Shown: positions 8,118 through 17,058 of the stretch, in pieces
Position numbering within the stretch: position 1 is the stretch's first letter
How the letters are laid out: each line of letters starts with the position of its first letter
Origin: an uncultured Lachnospiraceae bacterium
Lineage (GTDB): Bacteria > Bacillota > Clostridia > Lachnospirales > Lachnospiraceae
NCBI GenBank assembly: GCA_947166015.1
Contig: CAMVCQ010000011.1
Coordinates: 1-36,346, forward strand
DNA: 36,346 nucleotides
Reading direction: 5' to 3'
The notes under the pieces: model-generated
What the model was told of the DNA's origin: nothing
The model's database searches: none
Seen by the model: only the letters and a program-made list of their open reading frames with translations
Translations under genes and position numbers: made by a program

Positions 8118-8582
8118 TCAGTCTATAGACTTGATCAATGAAACCATCTCGATTGCTGAAAGAGCTGCGTCAGCACCTTTGTTTCCTGCCTTTGTTCCGG
8201 CACGCTCGATAGCCTGCTCGATGTTGTCGGTGGTCAGTATACCAAAAATTGTCGGGATGCCTGTTGAAAGCTCAACCTGTGCAACGCCCTTGCTGACCTC
8301 GGCACATACATAATCATAATGTGATGTAGAACCTTTGATAACAGCACCGAGACAGATGACAGCGTCATACTTTCCTGACTCGGCGAGCTTTTTTGCGATA
8401 ACCGGGATCTCAAAGCTTCCCGGAACCATAGCGAGGTCGATATTATCAGTATCTACGCCGTGTCTTACGAGTGTATCCTCGGCACCGCTTATCAGGTGCT
8501 CTACGATAAAGTCATTGAATCTGGCAGCAACGATCCCTATTTTCATACCGGAACCGATCAGTTTGCCTTCTAATTTGTTCAT
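8118..8582 (-). CDS. ribH: 6,7-dimethyl-8-ribityllumazine synthase
   Basis: 154 residues, the family length. Motifs seen: [16 protein letters not shown] near the N-terminus, [14 protein letters not shown] (substrate site), [17 protein letters not shown] with the catalytic His region, and [31 protein letters not shown]. It condenses the RibBA four-carbon product with the RibD-derived pyrimidine and normally assembles into an icosahedral or pentameric shell. It starts 23 bases after mscL on the same strand, so the two are probably cotranscribed. Confidence 0.97.
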   Translation of the reverse strand: MNKLEGKLIGSGMKIGIVAARFNDFIVEHLISGAEDTLVRHGVDTDNIDLAMVPGSFEIPVIAKKLAESGKYDAVICLGAVIKGSTSHYDYVCAEVSKGVAQVELSTGIPTIFGILTTDNIEQAIERAGTKAGNKGADAALSAIEMVSLIKSID

Positions 8583-8605
8583 AGTTGTAGGAGTCCTTTC
8601 TTTTA

Positions 8606-9022
8606 TTATTCAACATCTGATGTGCAGTGTGGACATTTTGTCGCTTTGATGCTGATCTTCATCTGGCAGTACGGACATGTCTTTTCTGTTTCCTCCGGTT
8701 CGCCTTTCTTTCCGAGGCGTTTGATTGCATTTATTCCTTTTACAATGAGGAAAATCACAAATGCCATTATTACGAAATTGATGATCGCTGTTATGAAACT
8801 TCCGTAGCAGATATTTACTCGTCCGTCAAAAAGATTGAGAGAAAGTGAATTCAGGTTTCCGCGAAGGAAAAGTCCGAGGATCGGAGAAATGATGTCGTCA
8901 ACGAGCGACTTCACGATAGCCTGAAAAGCAGCACCGATGATAACACCGACTGCCAGATCCATAACACTTCCGCGCAATGCAAATTCTTTGAATTCGGCCA
9001 AAAATCCTTTTTTTTCTTTCAT
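8606..9022 (-). CDS. mscL: Large-conductance mechanosensitive channel with C-terminal zinc ribbon
   Basis: 138 residues from the ATG at 9022, supported by AAAGGA 7 nt upstream; an alternative start at 9046 would add eight residues and lacks a comparable site. The MscL core is clear: [42 protein letters not shown] (N-helix and TM1), a periplasmic loop, then [23 protein letters not shown] (TM2). The usual C-terminal helix is followed by a zinc ribbon with CPYC and CPHC. That ribbon could dock a partner or stabilise the cytoplasmic bundle (inference). The channel releases solutes on hypo-osmotic shock. It heads the riboflavin operon, an arrangement with no obvious metabolic logic. Confidence 0.95.
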   Translation of the reverse strand: MKEKKGFLAEFKEFALRGSVMDLAVGVIIGAAFQAIVKSLVDDIISPILGLFLRGNLNSLSLNLFDGRVNICYGSFITAIINFVIMAFVIFLIVKGINAIKRLGKKGEPEETEKTCPYCQMKISIKATKCPHCTSDVE

Positions 9023-9352
9023 GATACCGTCCTTTCTGTGACTCATATAAAATTATTTGGCGAATCAGGCTGACGATACCGCACCGTCACTCAAAAAACG
9101 CCACTCACAAGTGTAACAGTTTTTCGTCAATAAATCAAGTGAAAATCATTATTTTCTTGGCAATCCCTGTCTTTTTTTCCCTGGGGAGTTCGTTTTTGTT
9201 GCTAAATCTTTTGATTTATGTTAAAATCTCTATATCTGTGTCTTGCTCAGAGCAGGAAAGTATATGTGTATACAAGGACAGTGCATAACTTACAAAAGCG
9301 CTCTCCGAACGAAACATAGTATACATCAGTCCCGGAAAAAGAGGTAATAACG
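9023..9352. other. Divergent intergenic region between mscL-rib and the 9353 operon
   Basis: 330 bases. It contains the plus-strand promoter at 9199-9227 and a long plus-strand leader of about 115 nt with short dyads such as TGCTCAGAGCA near 9246. I could not find a convincing minus-strand sigma-A promoter. There is no RFN/FMN-riboswitch core, although riboflavin genes lie on both sides. No ORF of note. Confidence 0.55.
9199..9227 (+). promoter_or_regulatory. Sigma-A promoter of the 9353-ribD operon
   Basis: TTGCTA at 9199-9204, a 17-nt spacer and TAAAAT at 9222-9227. It is upstream of three plus-strand genes that end with ribD. Confidence 0.65.
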
Positions 9353-10033
9353 ATGAACAACAAAAAAAGCAACTCGATTCGCTACCTAAACGAAATGTTT
9401 AGCATGCCGCTTCGTCTGATCTCCATCTTCACGGTGGTCATCTCCGCCTATGCGGTCGGCAGAGCGATATTATTGTTTGTGGAAACATCCAAAGTACAGG
9501 GGATGAGCATGCTTTTGGTACTGTTATTTACACTGCCTTCATTTTTGACATTTGCAGCTGTGTTTCTCCTGTCGTTTGCTGCAAAAAAGATCAGAGAAGG
9601 AGACGGCGGCGACAGATTTGTCACGATCGCATTTGGACTTATGATACTGTCGTCATTGTCATTTATGATGTCTCAGTTCGGAACTCTGAAGCTCCCCGAA
9701 GATATGAGTTCGATCATTTTGTGTGCTATTGTACTTATCTGCTATATCATTATTTTTCTGTATTTTCAGGGGATGGGAAACAGAGCGCTCGCGGTATTTG
9801 CCGGGATCATGGGTCTTGCCTGCGGCGTTTACTATGTGATATACGGCGCCGGACTTTTGACAAAAGATATAAACAATGTTTTGAGTTACGATTTTGTCTC
9901 GTGTGTGGACTCGTGCATGATCGCGCTTACAACACTTATGTTTGTGCTTACCATGGCACCCGACAATCTGCTTGAAGACATAACCGAAGAGAAAAAAAGC
10001 AACAAAGGAGAAGGCGAAGATAAAAATGTCTGA
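9353..10033 (+). CDS. Unknown protein with six membrane segments
   Basis: 226 residues, ATG preceded by GAGGT. Six hydrophobic segments can be placed at about residues 17-40, 51-78, 88-110, 117-141, 143-168 and 180-204, with short polar loops and a charged cytoplasmic tail (EEKKSNKGEGEDKN). No catalytic motif is seen and I do not recognise the family. The stop overlaps the start of the DUF4846 gene by 8 nt, so the two are translationally coupled and may function together at the membrane. Confidence 0.7.
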   Translation: MNNKKSNSIRYLNEMFSMPLRLISIFTVVISAYAVGRAILLFVETSKVQGMSMLLVLLFTLPSFLTFAAVFLLSFAAKKIREGDGGDRFVTIAFGLMILSSLSFMMSQFGTLKLPEDMSSIILCAIVLICYIIIFLYFQGMGNRALAVFAGIMGLACGVYYVIYGAGLLTKDINNVLSYDFVSCVDSCMIALTTLMFVLTMAPDNLLEDITEEKKSNKGEGEDKNV

Positions 10034-11012
10034 AAAGAAATCTATCTATATAGCTGCAGGACTTGGTGCGGTTGTCCTGGCATTGGTATTGCTCGTTATG
10101 AGACCTTTCTCGAGGTTTGAAAACCAATACCCTATGACTGTCGCAAGTGGCGGAGCTGCGGCGGTCTCGGAGCAGGCGGTTGAAACCGGAAATAATGCCC
10201 AAGCTTTGACAACCGATTCCGAGACGGAACAAAAGCCTATGAGTGTTACGGGGATACCACTTGTAAACCCTGAGGGAAAGAATCTGAAAAAAAGGATATC
10301 AACTCCCGAAGGATTCAAAAGAACAAAGGAAGAAAAAGGAAGCCTCGGAACATTTTTAAGGAAATACAAGTTGAAAAAAGACGGAGCGGATGTACTACTG
10401 TTTGATAAGTCAAAAAAGCAGAATCAGTCCGAGCATGTGGCTGTTTTCAAGCTGCCTATCGAGAAGGAAGATCTCCAGCAGTGTGCTGATTCTATCATGC
10501 GTGTTTATGCGGAGTATTTCAAAAAAACAGAGCAGTATGACAGGATAGCATTTTCGCTGAGTGACAGCTTCAAGGCGAGATATACGATGTGGCGACAGGG
10601 CTACAGGATACACGATGACGACGGTTCCTACAGCTGGTCGGACGATGCCGAGTACGATGATTCCGAAAAAGGATTCAAGGATTTCATGCGAATTGTTTTT
10701 GCTTATTCGGGAACATATCAATTGGAAACTGATTCAAAAAAGATCAAGAATAAAGACATAAAAATAGGGGATGTTTTTGTGAATTCAGGCAGCCCGGGAC
10801 ACGCGGAAATGGTTGTGGATACCTGTACGGATAAAAGCGGCAGGAAAGCATTTTTGCTGGCTCAGGGATTTATGCCTGCACAGGAATTCCACATATTGAA
10901 AAATCCTTTGCACGAGGATGATCCCTGGTACTATGTGGATGAACTGGATTATCCGCTGCAGACACCGTCATACAGCTTTGAAAAAGGGACACTCAGACGA
11001 CCGAAGTATTGA
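10026..11012 (+). CDS. DUF4846 family protein with N-terminal membrane anchor
   Basis: 328 residues. Residues 6-26 are an uncleaved signal-anchor (IYIAAGLGAVVLALVLLVM), so the rest should be outside the cell. A Ser/Thr/Glu linker to about residue 75 precedes the conserved domain. Hallmarks of DUF4846 are visible in order: a TPEGFKRTKEEKGSLGTFLR start, VLLFDKSKKQNQSEHVAVF, DLQQCADSIMRVYAEYF, FKDFMRIVFAYSGTYQLE, IGDVFVNSGSPGHAEMVVD and LLAQGFMPAQEFHILKNP. The SPGHAEMVVD motif suggests a catalytic Cys/His-like hydrolase fold without the Cys, but the activity is not established. It lies between the six-TM gene (8-nt overlap) and ribD (21 bases downstream). Confidence 0.85.
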   Translation: MSEKKSIYIAAGLGAVVLALVLLVMRPFSRFENQYPMTVASGGAAAVSEQAVETGNNAQALTTDSETEQKPMSVTGIPLVNPEGKNLKKRISTPEGFKRTKEEKGSLGTFLRKYKLKKDGADVLLFDKSKKQNQSEHVAVFKLPIEKEDLQQCADSIMRVYAEYFKKTEQYDRIAFSLSDSFKARYTMWRQGYRIHDDDGSYSWSDDAEYDDSEKGFKDFMRIVFAYSGTYQLETDSKKIKNKDIKIGDVFVNSGSPGHAEMVVDTCTDKSGRKAFLLAQGFMPAQEFHILKNPLHEDDPWYYVDELDYPLQTPSYSFEKGTLRRPKY

Positions 11013-11033
11013 TGAAAAAATTGGGAGGGGTAT

Positions 11034-12209
11034 ATGAAAACAGACAAAAAAACAGATGAAAAGTATATGCGCAGATGCATAGAGCTTGCAAAAAGAGGAG
11101 AGGGGGTCGTAAACCCCAATCCTATGGTTGGTTGTGTTGTGGTAAAAGAAGGAGAGGTTATAGCAGAAGCCTGGCACAAAAAATTCGGAGAAGCACACGC
11201 GGAAAGGCAGGCGTTGACCGGACTTGATGACGCCGAGGGTGCCACGCTGTATGTAAACCTTGAGCCGTGCTGTCACACCGGCAAAACTCCGCCCTGTACG
11301 GATATTATTATTGAAAAAAAGATCAAAAGAGTAGTTGTGGGTTCCGATGACCCAAATCCTTTGGTTGCCGGAAAAGGAATTCAGATACTCCGCGATGCCG
11401 GGATAGAGGTAACTACGGGCGTGTTGAAAAAAGAATGCGATGTGCTAAATGAAGTATTTATGTGCTATATCTCATCGCATATACCTTTTATCGCCGTCAA
11501 ATTCGCTATGACCATAGACGGAAAAATATCCTCTGCATCAGGTGAGTCCAAATGGATAACGAGTGAGGCTGCGAGGAATCATTCGCAAAGGCTCAGAAGA
11601 AGATATATGGCTATACTTGCGGGGATAGGCACGGTTGCTGCAGACAATCCCATGCTTAATTTCAGAGCGCCTGAAACAGATGATCCGTACATAGCAAAAT
11701 CAGACAAGGACAAAAGGTGTCAGCCGGTGAGAGTTATTGTTGACTCGAAGCTCAGCATATCTCCGGATGCACAGGTTATAAAAACAGCCAGAGAGTACAA
11801 AACCATCATCGCCTGCACGAGCGCGGGCGCCGGTGATCCAAAAAAAGAGATCATAGAGAGAGCAGGTGCGAGCGTGATGGTCATACCTGCTGATGACAAA
11901 GGCAGGGTCGGCATCATAGCATTATTAAAAAAACTTGGCTCCATCGGTATCGACAGTGTTTTGGTCGAGGGTGGAGCGGGAGTGCACGGGTCATTTCTCG
12001 AAGAGTATTGTGCACACAGAGACAACCTGCAGGTTGATGGCCCGATCAGTCGTGTGTATGCTTATATTGCGCCGAAACTTATCGGTGGAAAAGATGCACT
12101 TGCGCCGGTGGGAGGCTACGGAGTTCACCTTGCGGATGCGATGAAAATGACGGATACAGAGGCCAAATTCTTAGGTGAAGATATACTGCTTAGCGGACGC
12201 GTCAGGTGA
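11034..12209 (+). CDS. ribD: Bifunctional riboflavin deaminase/reductase RibD
   Basis: 391 residues, ATG preceded by GGGAGGGG. Residues 1 to about 145 are the zinc deaminase domain: VNPNPMVGCVVV, HAERQAL with His55 and Glu57, and EPCCHTGKTPPCTD carrying the zinc Cys. Residues about 150-391 are the NADPH-dependent reductase: FAMTIDGKISSASGESKWIT, LAGIGTVAADNPML, and VLVEGGAGVHGSFLE with the GG loop. It performs the two steps after GTP cyclohydrolase II. Together with ribBA, ribH and ribE the riboflavin pathway is complete in this window, lacking only the phosphatase, but ribD is in a different operon on the other strand. No FMN riboswitch precedes it. Confidence 0.97.
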   Translation: MKTDKKTDEKYMRRCIELAKRGEGVVNPNPMVGCVVVKEGEVIAEAWHKKFGEAHAERQALTGLDDAEGATLYVNLEPCCHTGKTPPCTDIIIEKKIKRVVVGSDDPNPLVAGKGIQILRDAGIEVTTGVLKKECDVLNEVFMCYISSHIPFIAVKFAMTIDGKISSASGESKWITSEAARNHSQRLRRRYMAILAGIGTVAADNPMLNFRAPETDDPYIAKSDKDKRCQPVRVIVDSKLSISPDAQVIKTAREYKTIIACTSAGAGDPKKEIIERAGASVMVIPADDKGRVGIIALLKKLGSIGIDSVLVEGGAGVHGSFLEEYCAHRDNLQVDGPISRVYAYIAPKLIGGKDALAPVGGYGVHLADAMKMTDTEAKFLGEDILLSGRVR

Positions 12210-12236
12210 TGTGACAGGATGGAAGCAGTCAGCATG

Positions 12237-12266
12237 AAAAATGCGGATCAATTGCGGAGCATTTTT
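12237..12266 (+). terminator. Probable terminator after ribD
   Basis: AAAAATGC (12237-12244) pairs with GCATTTTT (12259-12266) around a 14-nt loop, ending in a T run. The stem is AT-rich, so strength is uncertain. Confidence 0.6.
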
Positions 12267-12280
12267 AAGTACGGTTTTGC

Positions 12281-12309
12281 TTGCTTTTGATGTAACAGTC
12301 TGTTATAAT
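12281..12309 (+). promoter_or_regulatory. Sigma-A promoter of the LCP-like gene
   Basis: TTGCTT at 12281-12286, a 17-nt spacer and a perfect TATAAT at 12304-12309, about 60 nt before the ATG at 12369. Confidence 0.78.
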
Positions 12310-12368
12310 GTATCTGTTTTTTGTTTAAAACAGTTATCCGATATGGGATAATCAATATGGAGGAAACT

Positions 12369-13550
12369 ATGAAAAAACAGAGTGTCGCAAGAATAATTTT
12401 GGTTAATTTTTTGCGAACTATAGGCATAATGGTGCTGCTGGTGGGCGTCGGTGTTCTCAGCTATTACCTTACTATGCTGTATCTCAGACAGACAGACAGG
12501 GTAGAGCCGAGCACGAAGTACACGCATGTGATCCCGGTAAGCGCAGGTAGCGAATCATCAAACCTTATCTACAGTCACAACAAAGAAAGTGGCAAGGTTG
12601 AGGGTATGATCCTGGAGCTTTTTGCACAGGACACAAAAAATATGACCTATGTGACCATACCTGTTGACACGAAAATCACCATCAGTCAGGATACATATCA
12701 GAAGCTTATACAGGTAAATCAATCACTTCCGCAGACAGTCAAAATGGAAGATATTCCGAATTATTTTGCCGGGGATGTGGCGTTTGAGTATGGCATAATG
12801 ATCCTGCAGGAAGTGCTTCCTGTAGATATAGGATATTTCACAGCGATAGCATCGGATAAGTTCAATGTTTACTATGAATATGGAAAAAAAATATCCGATT
12901 GTTTCACTCCGACAGATGCATATCTGAGTACTCTCAGAAAGTGCACGACCGAAGCTGATATGAAAGATCTGATAGAGGATATGTGGGATGATGCTGATTC
13001 AAACCATGAAAATTATCAGACATCAGACATCACTTTGAATCAAAAACTGAATTATGCGCAGGCACTGGCGGGCGTGAACTGGGATCTCGTCCACGCATAC
13101 GCGGTAAAAGGAACAAAAGAGACTGATGGGTTTGTCATAGACGGAAAAAAATCCAAAAAATTGATAAACAAGATATGGGAATCAGAAGCCTATACGGAAG
13201 CCCAGTTTGAGACTTCTTCGGGAGACAGCTCTGCAGAAACAACTACACAAAACATAGAGATCCAGAATGCATCACAGATAACAGGACTTGCAGCAAGATA
13301 TCAAAGCAAGATGCAGTCTGACGGTCTTTCTGTAGTGAATATAGGTAACTTCCAGGGAATGAAGCAGGACAAGACCACTATCTACGCAAAGGATAAAAAG
13401 TGGGCGAAAAAAACACTCAGATCATATTTCCCGAAACCGAAAAAAGTTTCCGTCAAATCGAACACGGAATTTCCTAAACAGGCAAATGCCAAGGATCCTT
13501 TCACAGAGGGGATCGATGTCGTGATCGTGCTCGGTGTAGACGCTGATTAA
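12369..13550 (+). CDS. Divergent LytR-CpsA-Psr-like protein with LytR_C domain
   Basis: 393 residues from the ATG at 12369, which follows GGAGG; the ATG at 12357 overlaps that site. Residues about 8-37 form a signal-anchor (FLRTIGIMVLLVGVGVLSYYL), so the protein faces outward. Residues about 65-160 read like a weakened LCP domain: MILELFAQDTKNMTYVTIPVDTKITIS, then a LPQTVKMEDIPNYF helix and VLPVDIGYFTAI. In true LCP transferases the strand ends in P-R-D-T; here it is P98-V99-D100-T101, so the phosphate-binding Arg is missing. Residues about 300-393 match the LytR C-terminal domain (ITGLAARYQ, VNIGNFQGMKQDKTTIYA, and VVIVLGVD at the end). It is probably a cell-wall protein without the ligase activity of LCP enzymes; this is inference. 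Confidence 0.7.
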   Translation: MKKQSVARIILVNFLRTIGIMVLLVGVGVLSYYLTMLYLRQTDRVEPSTKYTHVIPVSAGSESSNLIYSHNKESGKVEGMILELFAQDTKNMTYVTIPVDTKITISQDTYQKLIQVNQSLPQTVKMEDIPNYFAGDVAFEYGIMILQEVLPVDIGYFTAIASDKFNVYYEYGKKISDCFTPTDAYLSTLRKCTTEADMKDLIEDMWDDADSNHENYQTSDITLNQKLNYAQALAGVNWDLVHAYAVKGTKETDGFVIDGKKSKKLINKIWESEAYTEAQFETSSGDSSAETTTQNIEIQNASQITGLAARYQSKMQSDGLSVVNIGNFQGMKQDKTTIYAKDKKWAKKTLRSYFPKPKKVSVKSNTEFPKQANAKDPFTEGIDVVIVLGVDAD

Positions 13551-13706
13551 TGTATATTTTACACAAATTGATGAAATTTTATACATTTTTCACAAATAGT
13601 TATTAAAATTATCGTGAAAACTGAATATAGCGTTTTTTCGTCAATTAGTGTATAGTATAGTACATAAAGCTTGTTCTTAAAAATTTTATTAGGAGGATTT
13701 ATTCTT

Positions 13707-14819
13707 ATGGCAAGTTTATCATTGAAAAACATCAACAAGAAGTACCCCAACGGTTTCGTTGCAGTTAGGGACTTCAACCTTGAGATCGAAGACAAGGAGT
13801 TCATCATCTTCGTAGGACCTTCAGGATGTGGTAAATCAACTACACTTCGTATGATTGCCGGACTTGAGGAGATTTCAAGCGGTGAGCTTTGGATCGGAGA
13901 CAAACTCGTAAACGACGTAGAGCCGAAAGATCGTGATATCGCGATGGTTTTCCAGAACTACGCACTTTATCCGCATATGTCAGTTTATGACAATATGGCG
14001 TTCGGACTTAAGCTTCGCAAGACACCGAAAGATCAGATTGATCGTCTTGTTCACGAGGCAGCAAAAATTCTTGATATCGAGCATCTTCTTGAGCGTAAAC
14101 CGAAGGCTCTTTCAGGTGGACAGAGACAGCGTGTCGCTATGGGACGTGCTATCGTGCGTGATCCTAAGGTATTCCTTATGGACGAGCCTCTTTCAAACCT
14201 GGATGCAAAACTTCGTGTACAGATGCGTATCGAGATTTCCAAGCTTCATCAGAGACTTGAGACAACGATCATTTACGTTACTCATGACCAGACAGAGGCT
14301 CTTACACTTGGAACTCGTATCGTCGTTATGAAGGACGGTGTTGTTCAGCAGGTAGACACGCCGCTTGATCTTTATATGAAACCTTGTAACCTCTTCGTTG
14401 CAGGATTTATCGGATCACCTCAGATGAACTTCATCGAGGCAAGAGTCGTAACATCCGGATCAGACGTACTTCTTATGTTTGGTTCAAACTCGATCAAGCT
14501 TCCTGATAACAAAGGAAAGAGACTTATCGAGGGTGGTTATGAGGACAAAAACATCGTATTCGGTATTCGTCCTGAGGATATCAAGGATGATGATGCATTT
14601 ATCGCAAACTCACCTGATACAGTACTTGATGCAGATGTTAAGGTTTATGAGATGCTTGGTGCTGAAGTATTCCTTTACTTCACAGTTGATACATACGACA
14701 TCACAGTTCGTGTTGATCCTCGTACAACTGCAAGACCGGGAGACAAAGTTAAGATCGCTCTTGACGCTACCAAGATTCATCTGTTCGACAAAGATACAGA
14801 GGAAGTTATCTCTAACTAA
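13707..14819 (+). CDS. Sugar ABC transporter ATPase of the MsmK/UgpC/MalK type
   Basis: 370 residues from the ATG at 13707 (AGGAGG at about 13691). ABC motifs are all present: Walker A GPSGCGKST, Q-loop MVFQNYALYPHMSV, signature LSGGQRQRVAMGRAI, Walker B VFLMDEPLSNLDAKLR and H-loop YVTHDQTEALTL. A C-terminal TOBE/OB regulatory region follows (about residues 235-370, FGIRPEDI). It powers carbohydrate uptake from the inner face of the membrane. No permease or binding protein is nearby, as for MsmK-like ATPases that serve several importers. Arg codons are mainly CGT/CGC, unlike the AGA/AGG habit of neighbours, which suggests very high expression. It has its own strong terminator. Confidence 0.93.
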   Translation: MASLSLKNINKKYPNGFVAVRDFNLEIEDKEFIIFVGPSGCGKSTTLRMIAGLEEISSGELWIGDKLVNDVEPKDRDIAMVFQNYALYPHMSVYDNMAFGLKLRKTPKDQIDRLVHEAAKILDIEHLLERKPKALSGGQRQRVAMGRAIVRDPKVFLMDEPLSNLDAKLRVQMRIEISKLHQRLETTIIYVTHDQTEALTLGTRIVVMKDGVVQQVDTPLDLYMKPCNLFVAGFIGSPQMNFIEARVVTSGSDVLLMFGSNSIKLPDNKGKRLIEGGYEDKNIVFGIRPEDIKDDDAFIANSPDTVLDADVKVYEMLGAEVFLYFTVDTYDITVRVDPRTTARPGDKVKIALDATKIHLFDKDTEEVISN

Positions 14820-14837
14820 TATTTTCGAACATCATTT

Positions 14838-14876
14838 AAGCCATCGTTTGTATCTGCAAACGATGGCTTATTTTTT
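14838..14876 (+). terminator. Strong rho-independent terminator after the ABC ATPase
   Basis: A perfect 13-bp stem, AAGCCATCGTTTG (14838-14850) with its complement (14857-14869), a 6-nt loop, then A and T6. It lies only 24 bases before the uvrB start codon. Confidence 0.92.
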
Positions 14877-14900
14877 CTTATGACTTGTATGGAGGAAAGA

Positions 14901-16955
14901 ATGGACAGATTTATACTTCACAGTGACTACAAGCCCACGGGAGATCAGCCTGAGGCGATAGATAAGCTCGTAAAAGGTTTCGAGGAGGGCAATCAGTTTG
15001 AGACACTTCTCGGCGTGACGGGATCAGGAAAGACATTTACTATGGCAAACGTCATCGAGAGGCTAAACAAACCCACACTTGTGATAGCACACAACAAAAC
15101 ACTTGCTGCCCAGTTGTACGGTGAATTCAAAGAATTCTTCCCTGAGAATGCAGTCGAGTATTTTGTTTCGTACTATGATTATTACCAGCCGGAGGCGTAT
15201 GTGCCTTCGACGGATACATATATAGAAAAAGACTCCGCCATAAATGATGAGATAGACAAGCTCAGGCACTCTGCGACAGCAGCGCTCACAGAGAGGAAGG
15301 ATGTTGTTATCATATCGAGTGTGTCGTGCATATACGGACTCGGTAGCCCGATTGATTATCAGCATATGACGGTGTCGTTGCGTCCCGGTATGGAAAAAGA
15401 CCGCGACGAGGTGATCAAACAGTTGGTAAATATCCAGTTTACCAGAAATGACATGGACTTTCACAGAGGTACGTTTCGTGTGAGAGGAGACGTACTTGAG
15501 ATATTCCCTGCATCTGCTACGGACAGAGCCATCAGGGTTGAGTTTTTCGGCGATGAGGTGGACAGGATATCCGAAATCGATGTTTTGACGGGAGAGGTTT
15601 TGAATCTTTTGTCGCATATGGTTGTTTTTCCTGCGTCTCACTATGTTGTGGCACCTGACAAGATGGAAGCGGCGATAGCTAGGATAGAAAACGAATTAAA
15701 CGAAAGAGAAGAATACTTCAAAAAAGAAGGAAAACTGCTTGAACTCCAGAGGATATCCGAAAGGACGAACTTTGATATAGAAATGCTCAGGGAAACAGGG
15801 TTCTGCTCAGGGATAGAGAATTATTCCATGCATCTTTCGGGGCTTACTCCGGATGATTCACCGCATACACTGCTTGATTATTTCCCGGATGATTTTTTGA
15901 TCATCATCGACGAGTCACATATGACAGTGCCTCAGATCGGAGGTATGTATAACGGTGATCAGTCCAGAAAGTCTACACTGGTAGACTACGGATTTCGCTT
16001 GCCTTCCGCAAAAAACAACAGACCTCTGAATTTTGAAGAATTTGAGTCGCACATCAATCAGATGTTGTTTGTGTCTGCAACTCCGGCCAAGTATGAAGCC
16101 GAGCATGAGCTTTTGCGCGCAGAACAGATCATCAGGCCTACGGGACTGCTTGATCCCGAGGTTTTTGTAAGGCCTGTCGAGGGCCAGGTAGACGATCTGA
16201 TAGCTGAGATCAAAAAGGTCACAGCTGAGAACGCATTGGAAGATGAAGCGCAAAACGAGGATTCTAATGATGTAGAAAACAAGCCGGTTCACGGAAAGGT
16301 GCTTGTGACTACACTTACAAAAAGGATGGCAGAGGATCTGACCAAGTATCTGAAAGAGGTTGGGATCAGAGTCGAGTATCTGCATTCTGATGTGGATACT
16401 CTTGAGAGGACAGAGATCATCAGAAACATGAGAATGGACAAATTCGATGTTCTTGTCGGGATAAACCTGCTCCGAGAGGGATTGGATATCCCGGAGGTCA
16501 AGCTTGTTGCGATATTAGACGCTGACAAAGAAGGCTTCCTAAGGTCTGAGACATCTCTTATCCAGACTATAGGAAGAGCGGCCAGAAATGTCGGCGGAAG
16601 GGTCGTGATGTACGCAGATAGCGAGACGGATTCGATGAAAAAGGCTTTGACGGAAACAGCCAGAAGGAGGAAGCTTCAGTCAGAGTACAACGAAAAACAT
16701 GGCATCACACCAAAATCAATCCACAAAGCAGTCAGAGACCTGATAAGCATTTCGAAAAAAGCTGCGTCTGAGGATATTTCGACAGCGTCCAAGGATCCTG
16801 AGAGCATGAGCTACAAAGAGCTTGAAAAGGCTGTCAAGGATATCATGAAGCGTATGAACCACGCAGCAATGGAGCTCAATTTCGAGCTCGCAGCAAAACT
16901 CAGGGATGAGATGATGGAGTACAAAAAACATATGCGCGAGATCCGGGAGCAATAA
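14901..16955 (+). CDS. uvrB: Excinuclease ABC subunit B
   Basis: 684 residues from the ATG at 14901 (GGAGG 5 nt upstream); the upstream in-frame ATG overlaps that site. UvrB hallmarks in order: TGDQPEAI, Walker A GVTGSGKT, the beta-hairpin [78 protein letters not shown], and a C-terminal UVR domain that binds UvrC ([34 protein letters not shown]). It is the damage-verifying helicase of nucleotide excision repair. Residues about 443-465 hold an acidic Asn/Glu-rich insertion just before the second helicase domain, which most UvrB proteins lack. uvrA and uvrC are not in the window. No own promoter is obvious between the terminator and the gene. Confidence 0.97.
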   Translation: MDRFILHSDYKPTGDQPEAIDKLVKGFEEGNQFETLLGVTGSGKTFTMANVIERLNKPTLVIAHNKTLAAQLYGEFKEFFPENAVEYFVSYYDYYQPEAYVPSTDTYIEKDSAINDEIDKLRHSATAALTERKDVVIISSVSCIYGLGSPIDYQHMTVSLRPGMEKDRDEVIKQLVNIQFTRNDMDFHRGTFRVRGDVLEIFPASATDRAIRVEFFGDEVDRISEIDVLTGEVLNLLSHMVVFPASHYVVAPDKMEAAIARIENELNEREEYFKKEGKLLELQRISERTNFDIEMLRETGFCSGIENYSMHLSGLTPDDSPHTLLDYFPDDFLIIIDESHMTVPQIGGMYNGDQSRKSTLVDYGFRLPSAKNNRPLNFEEFESHINQMLFVSATPAKYEAEHELLRAEQIIRPTGLLDPEVFVRPVEGQVDDLIAEIKKVTAENALEDEAQNEDSNDVENKPVHGKVLVTTLTKRMAEDLTKYLKEVGIRVEYLHSDVDTLERTEIIRNMRMDKFDVLVGINLLREGLDIPEVKLVAILDADKEGFLRSETSLIQTIGRAARNVGGRVVMYADSETDSMKKALTETARRRKLQSEYNEKHGITPKSIHKAVRDLISISKKAASEDISTASKDPESMSYKELEKAVKDIMKRMNHAAMELNFELAAKLRDEMMEYKKHMREIREQ

Positions 16956-16989
16956 AGAGAATAAAAATAAGCCGACGCCTCGATTTTTC

Positions 16990-17018
16990 TTGCTATTGCT
17001 ATATATCTTTGATATAAT
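16990..17018 (+). promoter_or_regulatory. Sigma-A promoter of the EAL protein gene
   Basis: TTGCTA at 16990-16995, a 17-nt spacer and a perfect TATAAT at 17013-17018, about 40 nt before the ATG at 17059. Confidence 0.8.
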
Positions 17019-17058
17019 GTATTCACGCGATAGTGTCGCCGCAGAAAAGAGGGAAATT

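Noticed and set aside
9023..9046. Longer mscL start at 9046
   Set aside because: The ATG at 9022 has AAAGGA at proper spacing and gives the usual MscL N-terminus.
9023..9352. FMN (RFN) riboswitch between the riboflavin operons
   Set aside because: The conserved RFN core segments were not found on either strand.
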